The notes under the pieces were generated by a model. The model searched no databases, was not told the origin of the DNA, and was given only the letters and a program-made list of their open reading frames with translations. Below are positions 1 to 7,796 of a stretch of DNA of 32,038 nucleotides, piece by piece. Position numbers and translations under genes: made by a program. The stretch is from UBA1731 sp963626295. GTDB taxonomy: Bacteria; Verrucomicrobiota; Kiritimatiellia; RFP12; UBA1067. The stretch is taken from the NCBI GenBank assembly GCA_963626295.1, contig CAVFWS010000010.1, positions 1 through 32,038 on the forward strand. Direction: 5' to 3'. Position 1 is the stretch's first letter, and the number at the start of each line of letters is the position of its first letter.

Positions 1-345
1 GCGAACACGCAACGGCTTCCGCCCGCCGCGCGAGAGATTCTGTCTGACCCTGCGGACGAATTCCATTTCAGCGCGGCCTCTATCTGGGAGATCGCCCTGA
101 AGCACGCGAAGCGACCGGCGGACATTCCGCTGTCCGCACGGGACGCGAGAGAGGAGTTTCTCGCCGCCGGCTTCCGCGAGCTGGGGATCGATTCCGAATC
201 GGCGGCAGACGTGGACGACTTGCCGCGCATTCACGGCGACCCGTTTGACCGTCTGTTGATTGCCCAGTCGCGGCGCTTCGGCATGACGCTCCTCACGCAC
301 GACCATCTCCTTGCGCCCTACGGGAGCAACATCGTGACGGTGTAG
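1..345 (+). CDS. PIN-domain toxin (VapC-like), C-terminal part
   Basis: Reading frame 1 is open from the window edge to TAG at 343-345 and gives the last 114 residues of a PIN-domain protein; the start lies outside. Visible family marks are the motif SAASIWEIALK near residues 24-34, the acidic DPFDRLLIAQ near residues 82-91 and TLLTHD near residues 97-102. These match the PIN ribonucleases of the Sll0205/VapC type, in which clustered acidic residues bind a metal and cut RNA. Such toxins are normally paired with a small antitoxin gene directly upstream, which would be outside the window. The N-terminal acidic residue of the active site is not visible, so activity cannot be judged. It is followed by tandem repeats and a gene remnant, which suggests an accessory region. 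Confidence 0.85.
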   Translation, partial: ANTQRLPPAAREILSDPADEFHFSAASIWEIALKHAKRPADIPLSARDAREEFLAAGFRELGIDSESAADVDDLPRIHGDPFDRLLIAQSRRFGMTLLTHDHLLAPYGSNIVTV

Positions 346-385
346 TCAAGCGCGTCGCGCATCTCTTCGCCCTCTACGCGGAGAA

Positions 386-421
386 AGTGGAGAAGTGGAA
401 AAGTGGAGAAGTGGAAAAGTG
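386..421. repeat. 8-bp tandem repeat, about 4.5 copies
   Basis: Units AGTGGAGA and AGTGGAAA alternate twice and end with a partial AGTG. The array sits between the PIN gene stop and the Shine-Dalgarno site of the RhuM-like remnant. Similar AGTGG-rich words recur at 28461-28496, so this may be a genome-wide type of intergenic simple repeat. Confidence 0.85.
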
Positions 422-436
422 CGTAAAGGAGGGTGA

Positions 437-604
437 ATGAGCAATTCCGCCGAGAAGAACGAGATCGTCGTCTACCAGCCGAACGGAAGCGTCCGGCTGG
501 AGGTCATGCTAGGGAGAGCGCAAGACAAAAGGTATGGTATAATGCGCGACATCTCGGGGTTTTCCCGGTTTCGTCTTGAAGGAAGGCAAGGAGGTGGCCC
601 ATGA
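437..604 (+). pseudogene. RhuM-like protein, N-terminal remnant
   Basis: A 55-codon frame starts at ATG 437 after a strong Shine-Dalgarno sequence (AAAGGAGGG, 425-433). The first 25 residues, including EKNEIVVYQPNGSVRLEV, match from memory the start of virulence RhuM-family proteins, which continue with a conserved WLTQ-type helix-turn-helix segment. Here the match stops after about residue 25 (near 512) and the frame runs through the promoter and ribosome binding site of the next gene, ending in a TGA that overlaps its ATG. I read this as a deletion or insertion boundary that left a start and 25 codons. A short expressed peptide is possible because the initiation signals are intact, but no function is proposed. 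The identification rests on a short stretch. Confidence 0.55.
533..543 (+). promoter_or_regulatory. Extended -10 promoter of the ccdA-thioredoxin gene
   Basis: The sequence TATGGTATAAT holds a perfect -10 hexamer (538-543) preceded by the extended -10 dinucleotide TG plus one base. No convincing -35 is present at 17 bp, as is usual for extended -10 promoters. The predicted transcript starts near 550, giving a leader of about 50 bases. The same 11-mer occurs at 3122-3132 and on the minus strand at 20592-20602. Confidence 0.7.
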
Positions 605-1635
605 AGGTTCTGCAGACGTTTCTTGAGGGGTTTATATCCTTTGTGTCCCCATGCATGCTTCCCATGCTACCCGTTTATGTGGCGTATTTCTCCGCAGGGG
701 ATGGAGGGAAGGGCGTGGCCTTCGCGCGGGCGTTGGCGTTCACGCTCGGTTTCACGGTCGTATTTGTCGCGCTTGGCGTGTTCGCCGGCTCTCTCGGCTC
801 GGCGCTTGCCGCACACCGCACGGCGGTAAACGTCGTTTGCGGCTTGGCGGTCGTCCTGTTCGGCCTTGGATATCTCGGATTGTTCCGTCTTCCGTTTTCC
901 GGGATGGGAAGCGGACGCACCCCGACGAGCGTCTTTTCCGCGTTTGCCTTTGGCCTGGTGTATTCCGTCAGCCTCACGCCGTGCGTCGGGGCGTTCCTTG
1001 GTGCGGCGCTCATGCAGGCCGCATCTGAGGGCGGAGCGGTTCGCGGGGCGGCGTTGCTTCTCGCATACTCGCTCGGGCTTGGCGTGCCGTTTGTGGTCTC
1101 GGCGGTCATGCTGGAGCGGTTCAGGGCCGCGTTTGGGTTCATCAAAAGCCGATATGGCATCATAAACCCCATCTGCGGCGGACTTCTCATTCTCTTTGGC
1201 GCATGGATGCTTGCCGCACCATGGACTCGGGCGGTCGCCGGAGATGCGAAGCCCGGCCCTGTGGCGGCAGACGATAAGGACGCGAGTGTGACAGTCAAGA
1301 AACAAAACAAGGAGAAGAAGAACATGGAGATTGAATTGACATCCGCAAACTTCGAGGCGGAAGTGCTGAAGTCCGACAAGCCGGTCCTCGTTGATTTCTG
1401 GGCGCCATGGTGCGGGCCTTGCCGCATGCTCGGCCCAATCGTTGCGGAAGTGGCCAGGGAGAAGGCCGGAACGCTCAAGGTATGCAAGGTGAACGTTGAT
1501 GAAGCCTCCGACCTTGCCGCCAAGTACGGGATAAACAGCATCCCCGCGCTTTTCCTGTTCAGGGACGGCAAGGTGGCGGCGCAGACTGTCGGTTTCATGC
1601 AGAAGCCGGACCTCGAACGCTTTGTCTCGCAGTGA
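601..1635 (+). CDS. CcdA-like membrane protein fused to thioredoxin
   Basis: The 344-residue product combines a CcdA/DsbD-beta-type electron carrier with a thioredoxin. Residues 8-210 contain six hydrophobic segments; Cys18 (SPC) in segment 1 and Cys128 (TPC) in segment 4 are the expected redox pair that passes electrons across the inner membrane. A charged linker (about 212-241) leads to a complete thioredoxin fold from about 242, with the active site WCGPC at 270-274 and a SIPALFLF strand after it. The start has a perfect Shine-Dalgarno (AAGGAGGT, 589-596). Inside the linker, AAGGAG followed by ATG at 1324 could start a free 103-residue thioredoxin. CcdA proteins feed cytochrome c maturation, which fits the multiheme cytochrome at 5401. 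The membrane side of the fused thioredoxin cannot be settled from sequence. Confidence 0.92.
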   Translation: MKVLQTFLEGFISFVSPCMLPMLPVYVAYFSAGDGGKGVAFARALAFTLGFTVVFVALGVFAGSLGSALAAHRTAVNVVCGLAVVLFGLGYLGLFRLPFSGMGSGRTPTSVFSAFAFGLVYSVSLTPCVGAFLGAALMQAASEGGAVRGAALLLAYSLGLGVPFVVSAVMLERFRAAFGFIKSRYGIINPICGGLLILFGAWMLAAPWTRAVAGDAKPGPVAADDKDASVTVKKQNKEKKNMEIELTSANFEAEVLKSDKPVLVDFWAPWCGPCRMLGPIVAEVAREKAGTLKVCKVNVDEASDLAAKYGINSIPALFLFRDGKVAAQTVGFMQKPDLERFVSQ

Positions 1636-1647
1636 GGCCTGCCGCCG

Positions 1648-3021
1648 TCAATCTACCTTGAGGGACAGGACCTTGTCGCGAGGAGACTTGGCGGTGGGGT
1701 AGGAGCAGATTGCCCTTTCCCCATCGAATAGCGTTGCGGCGGCGCCGTCCACGCGTATTTCGGTGCCGCCGAGGGCATTTGCCGCAAGGATGCACTTCTC
1801 GAGGCCATCGCCGGTCCCGAAGTTCCACACTTCGTCGGGCTGCGCCACGCGGGACGGACCATCATAGATGGATTCCGACCCAAGCCGTCCGATCCGTTCA
1901 AGCACGTCTTGCGCATTGGGCTTTGTCGGGCCATTGCCGCCGAGGGCCTGTCTCGAGACCGGGCATCGCTTCAGTGCGGCATCGATGAACGGGCCGGACT
2001 CGGTCTTGCCGAGTTCGCGTCCCGCGTATGGCGCAAGCGCGGCTGTGCGGTTTGAGTCGCGCAAGGCTTCGAGCCTTTCGGCGATTTCTCCGTATCCCAT
2101 GTCTGGATTGAGGGCCAGCGGGGCTTCGTTCCGCAAGAACTTGACGCGGGAAGGGTCCGGAAGGCGCGGCGACACGATCGACCTGTCCACGGCATCTTCC
2201 GGCGGCACGAGGAATCCCCTAAGCCTTTGCGAGAAATGTTCGTATGCCGCCGGATCAATCGTCGCCTCCGGGTACAGAAGGTGCACGTATCCGCTTACGT
2301 GGGAGACGATCGTCACCCGTTCATGCTCAAGCGCCCGGCGGGCCTGCCTGGATATGACGGTGCCGTTTGCCCACATCGCCCTGGTCACGAGGCGGCGGTT
2401 GTTCGTGAGTATGCCGGTATCCACATCGAGGAAGTTCTGGGAATGCAGGGGCGTGGCCATCAGGTAGATGCCCTCCAGCGGCAGGCCGCACACGACGAAT
2501 GCCGCCGCGGCGTACAGCCCTGCGAGCGATACGCACTCTCCCGCCCCGACAGAGTGCCCGGGCTTGCGCCGGAAGGCATCCATCGCCTCTACGGTCTCTG
2601 TCTTCCAGTACGGTATCGTGTCGCCGCTGTACTTGTCCAGCCCGAAGTGCCTTCGGATGTCCATGTCGTAGTAGTATGAGTCGCCATGGTATCCGAAGAG
2701 GGCGTTGGACTCTGCGATCTTGTCCGGAGGGATGAAGCTGGCGAAGCGCTCAAGCTCGCGTTGCTGCGTGGTGAGGCCCCACGTCTCAAGGTCGAGATTG
2801 AACGTGTAGTTGTCCATGATGTGCTGGCGAAGGCGCTGCAGGCGCTTCTTCGGCCTCATCTCCCTGATGCCGTCGAACCATTCGAGGTCGCGCCATGCCC
2901 ATATGCGTGGGGACAGGATGTTGGCCAGGACGAGAGAGAACATGAGTTCCGGGAATATGAATATCTCCATGTCCGAGAGCGTGGCCGCCGAAGATTTTTC
3001 CTCTGCTGATATGTCTTTCAT
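1648..3021 (-). CDS. Transglutaminase-like protein of unknown role
   Basis: The product has 457 residues and no signal peptide; I do not recognise a named family over its full length. A plausible transglutaminase-like core runs from about 158 to 215. It has Cys163 in GECVSLAGLYAAA, followed by GLPLEGIYL, then His193 in TPLHSQNF and Asp199/Asp201 in LDVDTG, reproducing the Cys-His-Asp order and spacing of papain-like transglutaminase folds. The N-terminal 150 residues are rich in aromatic and charged residues, and the C-terminal third (about 300-457) looks like a separate domain. It is transcribed towards the ccdA-trx gene and has its own extended -10 promoter. The distance from the -10 to ATG is only 14 bases and no Shine-Dalgarno is visible, so the leader would be very short. 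Catalytic activity is inference. Confidence 0.75.
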   Translation of the reverse strand: MKDISAEEKSSAATLSDMEIFIFPELMFSLVLANILSPRIWAWRDLEWFDGIREMRPKKRLQRLRQHIMDNYTFNLDLETWGLTTQQRELERFASFIPPDKIAESNALFGYHGDSYYYDMDIRRHFGLDKYSGDTIPYWKTETVEAMDAFRRKPGHSVGAGECVSLAGLYAAAAFVVCGLPLEGIYLMATPLHSQNFLDVDTGILTNNRRLVTRAMWANGTVISRQARRALEHERVTIVSHVSGYVHLLYPEATIDPAAYEHFSQRLRGFLVPPEDAVDRSIVSPRLPDPSRVKFLRNEAPLALNPDMGYGEIAERLEALRDSNRTAALAPYAGRELGKTESGPFIDAALKRCPVSRQALGGNGPTKPNAQDVLERIGRLGSESIYDGPSRVAQPDEVWNFGTGDGLEKCILAANALGGTEIRVDGAAATLFDGERAICSYPTAKSPRDKVLSLKVD

Positions 3022-3035
3022 CTTGAGTGGCGCCT

Positions 3036-3044
3036 ATTATATCA
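3036..3044 (-). promoter_or_regulatory. Extended -10 promoter, minus strand
   Basis: On the minus strand the sequence reads TGATATAAT, a perfect -10 with extended TG. It lies 14 bases before the ATG of the transglutaminase-like gene, so the leader would be about 7 bases with no ribosome binding site. Confidence 0.65.
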
Positions 3045-3121
3045 GAATCAGGCGACGTTTGGGCTTCTGCCGTGCCATGGCCAAGGTCCGGCAAATGGGC
3101 GTATATCCACGGATGCGCACA

Positions 3122-3132
3122 TATGGTATAAT
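3122..3132 (+). promoter_or_regulatory. Extended -10 promoter of the pyrK-to-ABC gene run
   Basis: TATGGTATAAT, identical to the ccdA promoter. The predicted start is near 3139, about 23 bases before the pyrK ATG. It is divergent from the minus-strand promoter at 3036-3044 and likely drives at least pyrK and der, possibly the whole run to 12294, as no other clear promoter was seen. Confidence 0.7.
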
Positions 3133-3161
3133 CGTCTCCAAATTTCTTTTTGGAGAGGGTG

Positions 3162-3980
3162 ATGGCCACGAACGAAAAATGCACGATAGCCTTGCATAGG
3201 GACGCTGCGCCTGGATACAGGATGCTGGCGCTTGACGCGCCCCGCATAGCGGCGGCGGTTTCCCCCGGGCAGTTTGTGCACGTCAAGGTGCCGGGTCTTG
3301 AGGCATCGGCGCTGAGGCGGCCGTTCTCCGTCTTCGATGCCGAGCCTCGCCTCGGTGACGGAAGCGGCGGGCGCGTGACCGTGCTGTACAAGGTGGTCGG
3401 GCGCGGCACGGCGGCCCTGTCAAAGGCGGCGGAAGGCTCTGAGCTGGAGGTCATCGGCCCTCTCGGAACGGGATTCCCCGTAAAATGCGAAGGGGTCCCG
3501 CTCCTTGTCGGCGGAGGCTATGGCGTTGCGCCCCTCTATTTCCTCGCGAAGCGCATGGTTTCCGACGGCCAGGTGGGGCATCCGATCCTTTTTGTGGGTG
3601 GCAGGACGAAGGCCGACCTTCTGGAGCTGGACGCCTTTCGCGCCCTCGGCGTGGATGTCCGTGCGGCCACGAATGACGGTTCGGAGGGCGCAAGGGGTTT
3701 TGTCACCGGGCCGCTTGACGAGGCGCTTGTCGAGTTGCGCAGGGAAGGGAAGGGATTCGAGCTGTTCGCCTGCGGCCCGGACGGCCTGCTGAAGGCTGTC
3801 GCGGAGCGTGCGCTGTCGACGGGGACGAAGGGCTGGATATCCATGGATCGCCATATGGTCTGCGGGGTTGGCGCGTGCTTCGCCTGCGTCCAGAGGCTGA
3901 GGCGTCCGAATGGCGAGGAATGGAATGCGCGCTGCTGCGTGAACGGCCCGGTGTTCAGGGCTTCGGAAATAGTCTGGTAG
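3162..3980 (+). CDS. pyrK: Dihydroorotate dehydrogenase electron transfer subunit
   Basis: The 272-residue protein is the FAD and [2Fe-2S] subunit that lets class-1B PyrD pass electrons to NAD in pyrimidine synthesis. Order of features: an N-terminal FAD barrel with the flavin motif RRPFSVFD, a nucleotide-binding segment starting GGGYGVAPLYF, the segment ACGPDGLLKAV, and a C-terminal cluster motif with Cys234, Cys239, Cys242 and a further Cys258 or Cys259. The ATG at 3162 is chosen over an in-frame TTG at 3150 because GGAGAGG (3152-3158) is placed correctly for it. The partner pyrD is not adjacent but lies at 18795-19754 on the other strand. der follows after 6 bases, so the two are probably co-transcribed. 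Confidence 0.93.
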   Translation: MATNEKCTIALHRDAAPGYRMLALDAPRIAAAVSPGQFVHVKVPGLEASALRRPFSVFDAEPRLGDGSGGRVTVLYKVVGRGTAALSKAAEGSELEVIGPLGTGFPVKCEGVPLLVGGGYGVAPLYFLAKRMVSDGQVGHPILFVGGRTKADLLELDAFRALGVDVRAATNDGSEGARGFVTGPLDEALVELRREGKGFELFACGPDGLLKAVAERALSTGTKGWISMDRHMVCGVGACFACVQRLRRPNGEEWNARCCVNGPVFRASEIVW

Positions 3981-3986
3981 TGTCCT

Positions 3987-5351
3987 ATGGCGACAGTTTC
4001 GATAGTTGGCCGTCCAAATGTCGGCAAGTCCGCTCTCTTCAACCGCATTGCGCGCGAGCGCATCGCCATCGTGTTCGACCAGCCTGGCGTCACGCGGGAT
4101 CGCGTGGCGCGCGAAGTGACCGTGCTCGGCAAGCGGTTCATGCTCGTGGATACCGGCGGCATCGCGTTCGACAAGACCCCCGGTTCGCAGGATCCGCTTG
4201 CGGAGGAGACTCGCGCGCAGGCGGCGCTTGCGGTCGGCGATTCCGACCTTTGCGTTGTGGTGGTCGATGTGCGGAGCGGCATCACCCCGCTTGACGAGGA
4301 GGTGCTGAAGCGGGTGCGCGAGTCCGGTTGCCCCACCGTAATCGCCGCCAACAAGTGCGACCGTCCCGAGGATGACGACAAGGCGGACGATTTCGCGCGT
4401 TTCGGCATGGAGGTGTTTCCGGTGTCGGCGGAGCATGGGCGCGGGATGTCCTCCCTCGTTGAGCGCATCGTCGGCGCGCTTCCGCCGCAGGAGGAATCCA
4501 CGATCGCCAGGCCGTTGCGCGTGGCGATCGTCGGAAGGCCCAACGCCGGCAAGAGCTCGTACATAAACCGTCTGCTCAATGCGGAGCGCGTGATAGTATC
4601 CGACATCCCGGGAACGACGCGCGACGCCGTTGACGTTCCTTTCACCATCGGCGAAGGGCCTACCGCCCGCCACTACACGCTTGTCGATACCGCAGGCATC
4701 AAGAGCCACACCCAGATGTCAAAGACGAGCGTAGACAACTTCTCCCTCTTCCGCAGCGAGAAGGCCATCGAGGAGGCGGATGTCGTTCTGCTGACGATGG
4801 AGTCGGAGATCGGCCCCACGCGCCAGGACATGCGCATCGCGGGCAAGATCATCGAGGCGCAGAAGGCTTGCGTGATACTGATGAACAAGTGGGACCTCGC
4901 GCAGGAGAAGGGAATCGTCGAGGCCGAGGCGACCGATGTGATACGCCAGATGATGCCGTTCCTGTCGTTCGCGCCGGTGGTGTACTGTTCCGCGAAGTCG
5001 GGCTACAACATCCGCAGGACGGTCGATGCGATCGATGCCGTGGCGTCAAGCGTCCGCACCCAGATGCCCACGGGCATCCTGAACCGCACGATAGAGGTCG
5101 CGACGAAGAAGACCCTCGCCCCGATGCGCAACGGGAAGCGGCTGAAGGTGTACTACGGGTTGCAGGTCGGCGCCGATCCCCTTACCATACGCCTCTTCGT
5201 GAACGATCCGAAGCTGGTCGTGCCGGCCTACAAGTCCTACATCGAGAAGGCGATCCGCGCGCGATTCGGCCTTGAGGGCGCACCTATCAGGATGTTCATG
5301 AAGGCGCGTTCGCGCAAGTCGGTTGCGGACTTCAGGAACGACTTCAAGTAG
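3987..5351 (+). CDS. der: Ribosome assembly GTPase Der (EngA)
   Basis: The 454-residue product has the double-GTPase layout unique to Der, which helps assemble the large ribosomal subunit. The first G domain has its P-loop GRPNVGKS at 8-15 and a DTGG segment; the second has GRPNAGKS at 183-190, DTAG and MNKWD. A C-terminal KH-like domain follows from about 355, with the typical KKTLAPMRNGKRLKVYYG-type stretch. Length is normal for the family. The ATG lies 7 bases after the pyrK stop and has no clear Shine-Dalgarno, suggesting translational coupling. Forty-nine bases follow before the cytochrome gene, containing the imperfect repeat GGCTACAGG / GGCTTACAGG. Confidence 0.97.
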   Translation: MATVSIVGRPNVGKSALFNRIARERIAIVFDQPGVTRDRVAREVTVLGKRFMLVDTGGIAFDKTPGSQDPLAEETRAQAALAVGDSDLCVVVVDVRSGITPLDEEVLKRVRESGCPTVIAANKCDRPEDDDKADDFARFGMEVFPVSAEHGRGMSSLVERIVGALPPQEESTIARPLRVAIVGRPNAGKSSYINRLLNAERVIVSDIPGTTRDAVDVPFTIGEGPTARHYTLVDTAGIKSHTQMSKTSVDNFSLFRSEKAIEEADVVLLTMESEIGPTRQDMRIAGKIIEAQKACVILMNKWDLAQEKGIVEAEATDVIRQMMPFLSFAPVVYCSAKSGYNIRRTVDAIDAVASSVRTQMPTGILNRTIEVATKKTLAPMRNGKRLKVYYGLQVGADPLTIRLFVNDPKLVVPAYKSYIEKAIRARFGLEGAPIRMFMKARSRKSVADFRNDFK

Positions 5352-5400
5352 GGAATCGGCTACAGGTTTTGGCTTACAGGAAATGGGTTAAGGGTTGCAT

Positions 5401-7236
5401 ATGGGCAATAACGTAAAATTCGTGGCACTTACGATTGCGGCAATTGCTGGCGCCGTGGCGATGGCCGGCGATTTCAATGGCGGGCGGACGGTCCCGGTGC
5501 ATCGCTTCGTGCCAGTTGACCGGAATGGGGACACGGTCTCCGCCGGTATGCGCCTTCCCGCTCCGATATCCCAGGAGAAGACGTGCGGACAGTGCCACGA
5601 GGTCGACAAGATGCCGGGCGGTTCGCATTTCCGCACTGGCGGCACGAATGACGTCGTCAACAAGGTGAACCGCGAACCCTGGTTCCTGTGCTCCACCAAT
5701 GGCGCTTGCCGCACGGTGTCGCTGAACGACAGGGGCGGGCTTTCCGCCTGGGAGTGGGTGCGGAACTTCGGCTACGCATTCCCCGGCGGCGGAATCGGGG
5801 CAAGCGAAGAGGCGATGGCGGAAGCCGCGGGAGACCGCCAGCGCTGGTTCGTCACCGGGCCGCTCGAGATGAACTGCCTTGCCTGCCATTCGCAGGACGC
5901 CTATGACGTGAGCGAATGGGCCAAGCAGACGATGCGCGAGAACTGGGGCGGCGCCGCAATGGCCGCCGCCGATTACGCAAGGGTTGAGGGGATGAACGCG
6001 AGGCTGGATGCGTCCTGGGACCCGTTCATCGTCGAGAACAAGGACGATCACCTGTTCAAGGTTCCGCAGAAGATGGTGTACGATCCGGCGAAGTTCGACG
6101 ACAAGGGACGCTGCACGTTCCGCGTCGGGAAGCCCAGGAACGAAAACTGCCTCGCGTGCCATGTGGCGGCGGTCGTCGGTGAGCCGTCCCACAGGATCGC
6201 CGGCGACGTGCACCTCCAGCGCGGAATGCGCTGCATCGACTGCCACCAGAACGGCATGGATCACAGGATGAAGACGAAGAGCTGCGCATCCTGCCACATC
6301 GAGAAGGGCGGGGCCGGGCCCAGGCCAACCCATGTGGGAATCCCGCTTGTCCATTTCGAGAGGCTTTCCTGCACTGTGTGCCATTCAGGGAGCGACCCTT
6401 CCTCCGGGACTGTGCAGGTGCGCACGATGCGGGCGAACAGGGTCGGCATATACGGCAAGGCGCATTGGGAGACGGACGTGCCGTTCATTGAGGAGCCGTT
6501 TGTCCGCAAGAACGGCGAAGGCGTCGAGCTCTGCAGACGCGCCACTGTGGATGGCTCCAACTGCGTGTACTGGGCTTTTGCGCATGATGTGCGTCCGGCA
6601 CGGGCGGCGCGCGGCGCAGACCCGGATAGGTGCGCGGCCTGCCATTCCCTGGAGAGCGATTTCTTCAAGGGATACGAGTCCCCCGTGTATTTCTCGGCGT
6701 TCAACCTTGCGTTCCTCGGCCGTCCCGTCTTCAAGGTGGTGCTGTGGTCCGTCTTTGCATTGCTCTGCTTGTTTGCGGTTGCGGCTGCGGCATTTGCGAT
6801 CAATCGCGCCGCAGACAGGGTGGCTGCTTCCACGACCAATTTCCTGTGGACTGCGTTAAAGTGGCTCGTTGATGCCGGGTTCGTGGCGGCGGCGCTGTAT
6901 CTTGCCACGTCCGGAATCGCGGGATGGTGCCTCGGCGGCATGACGTGGTGGTGGCTCATGCTCCACATGGTCGCCGGCGGCGTCCTTGCCGGCGCCGTGG
7001 CGGCGATGGCGCTCTTGCGGCACGGGGAAAGGGTCGGAACCCCGGTTGCGGCGGCACTGTGGACGCTGTGGCTCGTCTGCGCCGCCGGCGTCGTGTTCAC
7101 CGCCGTGATGCCGATGATGCACGTGTTTGGCAGCGACGGGCAGATGTTCCTGCTCTGGGCGCATCGCATCGTCTCGCTCGTGTTCATCCTGCTGTCTCTC
7201 CTCGTCTGCCGCGAGGCGCTCAGAAGGCGGAGGTGA
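5401..7236 (+). CDS. Seven-heme cytochrome c with C-terminal membrane domain
   Basis: The 611-residue product begins with a signal peptide (about 1-21, cleavage after AMA). The exported half carries seven CxxCH heme c sites at Cys62, 159, 250, 278, 295, 324 and 411. Many extra histidines (for example in GGSHF, DVHLQ, MDHRM, THVG, AHWE) could serve as second heme ligands. From about 440 to the end there are five hydrophobic segments; LMLHM in the third and WAHRI in the fifth place histidines inside the membrane, as in b-type heme or quinol-oxidising subunits. A single chain that moves electrons between the quinone pool and periplasmic hemes is inferred. ATG 5401 is preferred to TTG 5395 because AGGG at 5391-5394 precedes it correctly. 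I cannot name the substrate. The ccdA-trx gene 4 kb upstream may serve its maturation. Confidence 0.88.
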   Translation: MGNNVKFVALTIAAIAGAVAMAGDFNGGRTVPVHRFVPVDRNGDTVSAGMRLPAPISQEKTCGQCHEVDKMPGGSHFRTGGTNDVVNKVNREPWFLCSTNGACRTVSLNDRGGLSAWEWVRNFGYAFPGGGIGASEEAMAEAAGDRQRWFVTGPLEMNCLACHSQDAYDVSEWAKQTMRENWGGAAMAAADYARVEGMNARLDASWDPFIVENKDDHLFKVPQKMVYDPAKFDDKGRCTFRVGKPRNENCLACHVAAVVGEPSHRIAGDVHLQRGMRCIDCHQNGMDHRMKTKSCASCHIEKGGAGPRPTHVGIPLVHFERLSCTVCHSGSDPSSGTVQVRTMRANRVGIYGKAHWETDVPFIEEPFVRKNGEGVELCRRATVDGSNCVYWAFAHDVRPARAARGADPDRCAACHSLESDFFKGYESPVYFSAFNLAFLGRPVFKVVLWSVFALLCLFAVAAAAFAINRAADRVAASTTNFLWTALKWLVDAGFVAAALYLATSGIAGWCLGGMTWWWLMLHMVAGGVLAGAVAAMALLRHGERVGTPVAAALWTLWLVCAAGVVFTAVMPMMHVFGSDGQMFLLWAHRIVSLVFILLSLLVCREALRRRR

Positions 7237-7238
7237 AT

Positions 7239-7796
7239 GTGAGGGGTCTTTCGCTTCTTTGCATCGGGGCGGCGTTTGCGCTCGTGTGCGGTTGCCGCAC
7301 GACGGTGGTGCGCGAGGAGCCGCGCAATGCCGCGCTGGCGGAAGCCCTCCTCTCGAGCGTGCGCGGAACGGAAGTGCAGATGATCGAAGGCGCATGGAAG
7401 GACGAGCCGTTTGTCGCCGAATGCGTCCTGAAGGGCGACGGCGAAAGGTTCACGGCCGTTTTGCTCGCGCCGCACATGCGGCTTGCGACGCTTACGGTCG
7501 AGAGGCCGCACACCCTGCGCTGGGAACGCGCACCGCAGGTTCCGTCCGCCCTCGATCCCGAATACGTCCTTTTCGACATGGCGCTTGCGCTTCTGCCCAC
7601 GGACGCGCTTTCCCGTTCGATCGGCAAGGGGTTCCGCGTCAACGAGACGGCAGACGGCAAGCGCAGGCAGATTGTCGATTCCGATGGCGGCGAGCTGCAC
7701 TCGATCCGGCAACTCCTGCCGGACGACTCCATCTATTTCCGCAATGCGAGGTATGGCTACGAGGTAACGGTCAGGATCGTCTCCCATGAGAATTGA
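7239..7796 (+). CDS. DUF3261-like lipoprotein
   Basis: The product has 185 residues with a lipoprotein signal: MRGLSLLCIGAAFALV followed by lipobox VCGC, so Cys19 would be lipidated. The body has the pattern I associate with DUF3261: a beta-rich section, then DPEYVLFDMALALLPTDAL, then a C-terminal RNARYGYEVTV strand. DUF3261 lipoproteins are often encoded with fatty-acid-synthase-like genes such as aryl polyene clusters, and here the next two genes are a ketosynthase and an ACP-FkbH protein. The start is taken as GTG 7239 because GGAGG at 7229-7233 lies 5 bases before it; an in-frame GTG at 7233 is possible. The Shine-Dalgarno lies inside the cytochrome gene's last codons, and the 3' end overlaps the ketosynthase start by 11 bases. 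The family call is from memory. Confidence 0.7.
   Translation: MRGLSLLCIGAAFALVCGCRTTVVREEPRNAALAEALLSSVRGTEVQMIEGAWKDEPFVAECVLKGDGERFTAVLLAPHMRLATLTVERPHTLRWERAPQVPSALDPEYVLFDMALALLPTDALSRSIGKGFRVNETADGKRRQIVDSDGGELHSIRQLLPDDSIYFRNARYGYEVTVRIVSHEN

Noticed and set aside
3135..3156. Hairpin TCTCCAAA / TTTGGAGA covering the pyrK Shine-Dalgarno, possible translational switch
   Set aside because: The promoter at 3122-3132 predicts transcription from about 3139, inside the 5' arm, so most of the stem would not be in the RNA. It could still be a DNA operator, but there is no further support.
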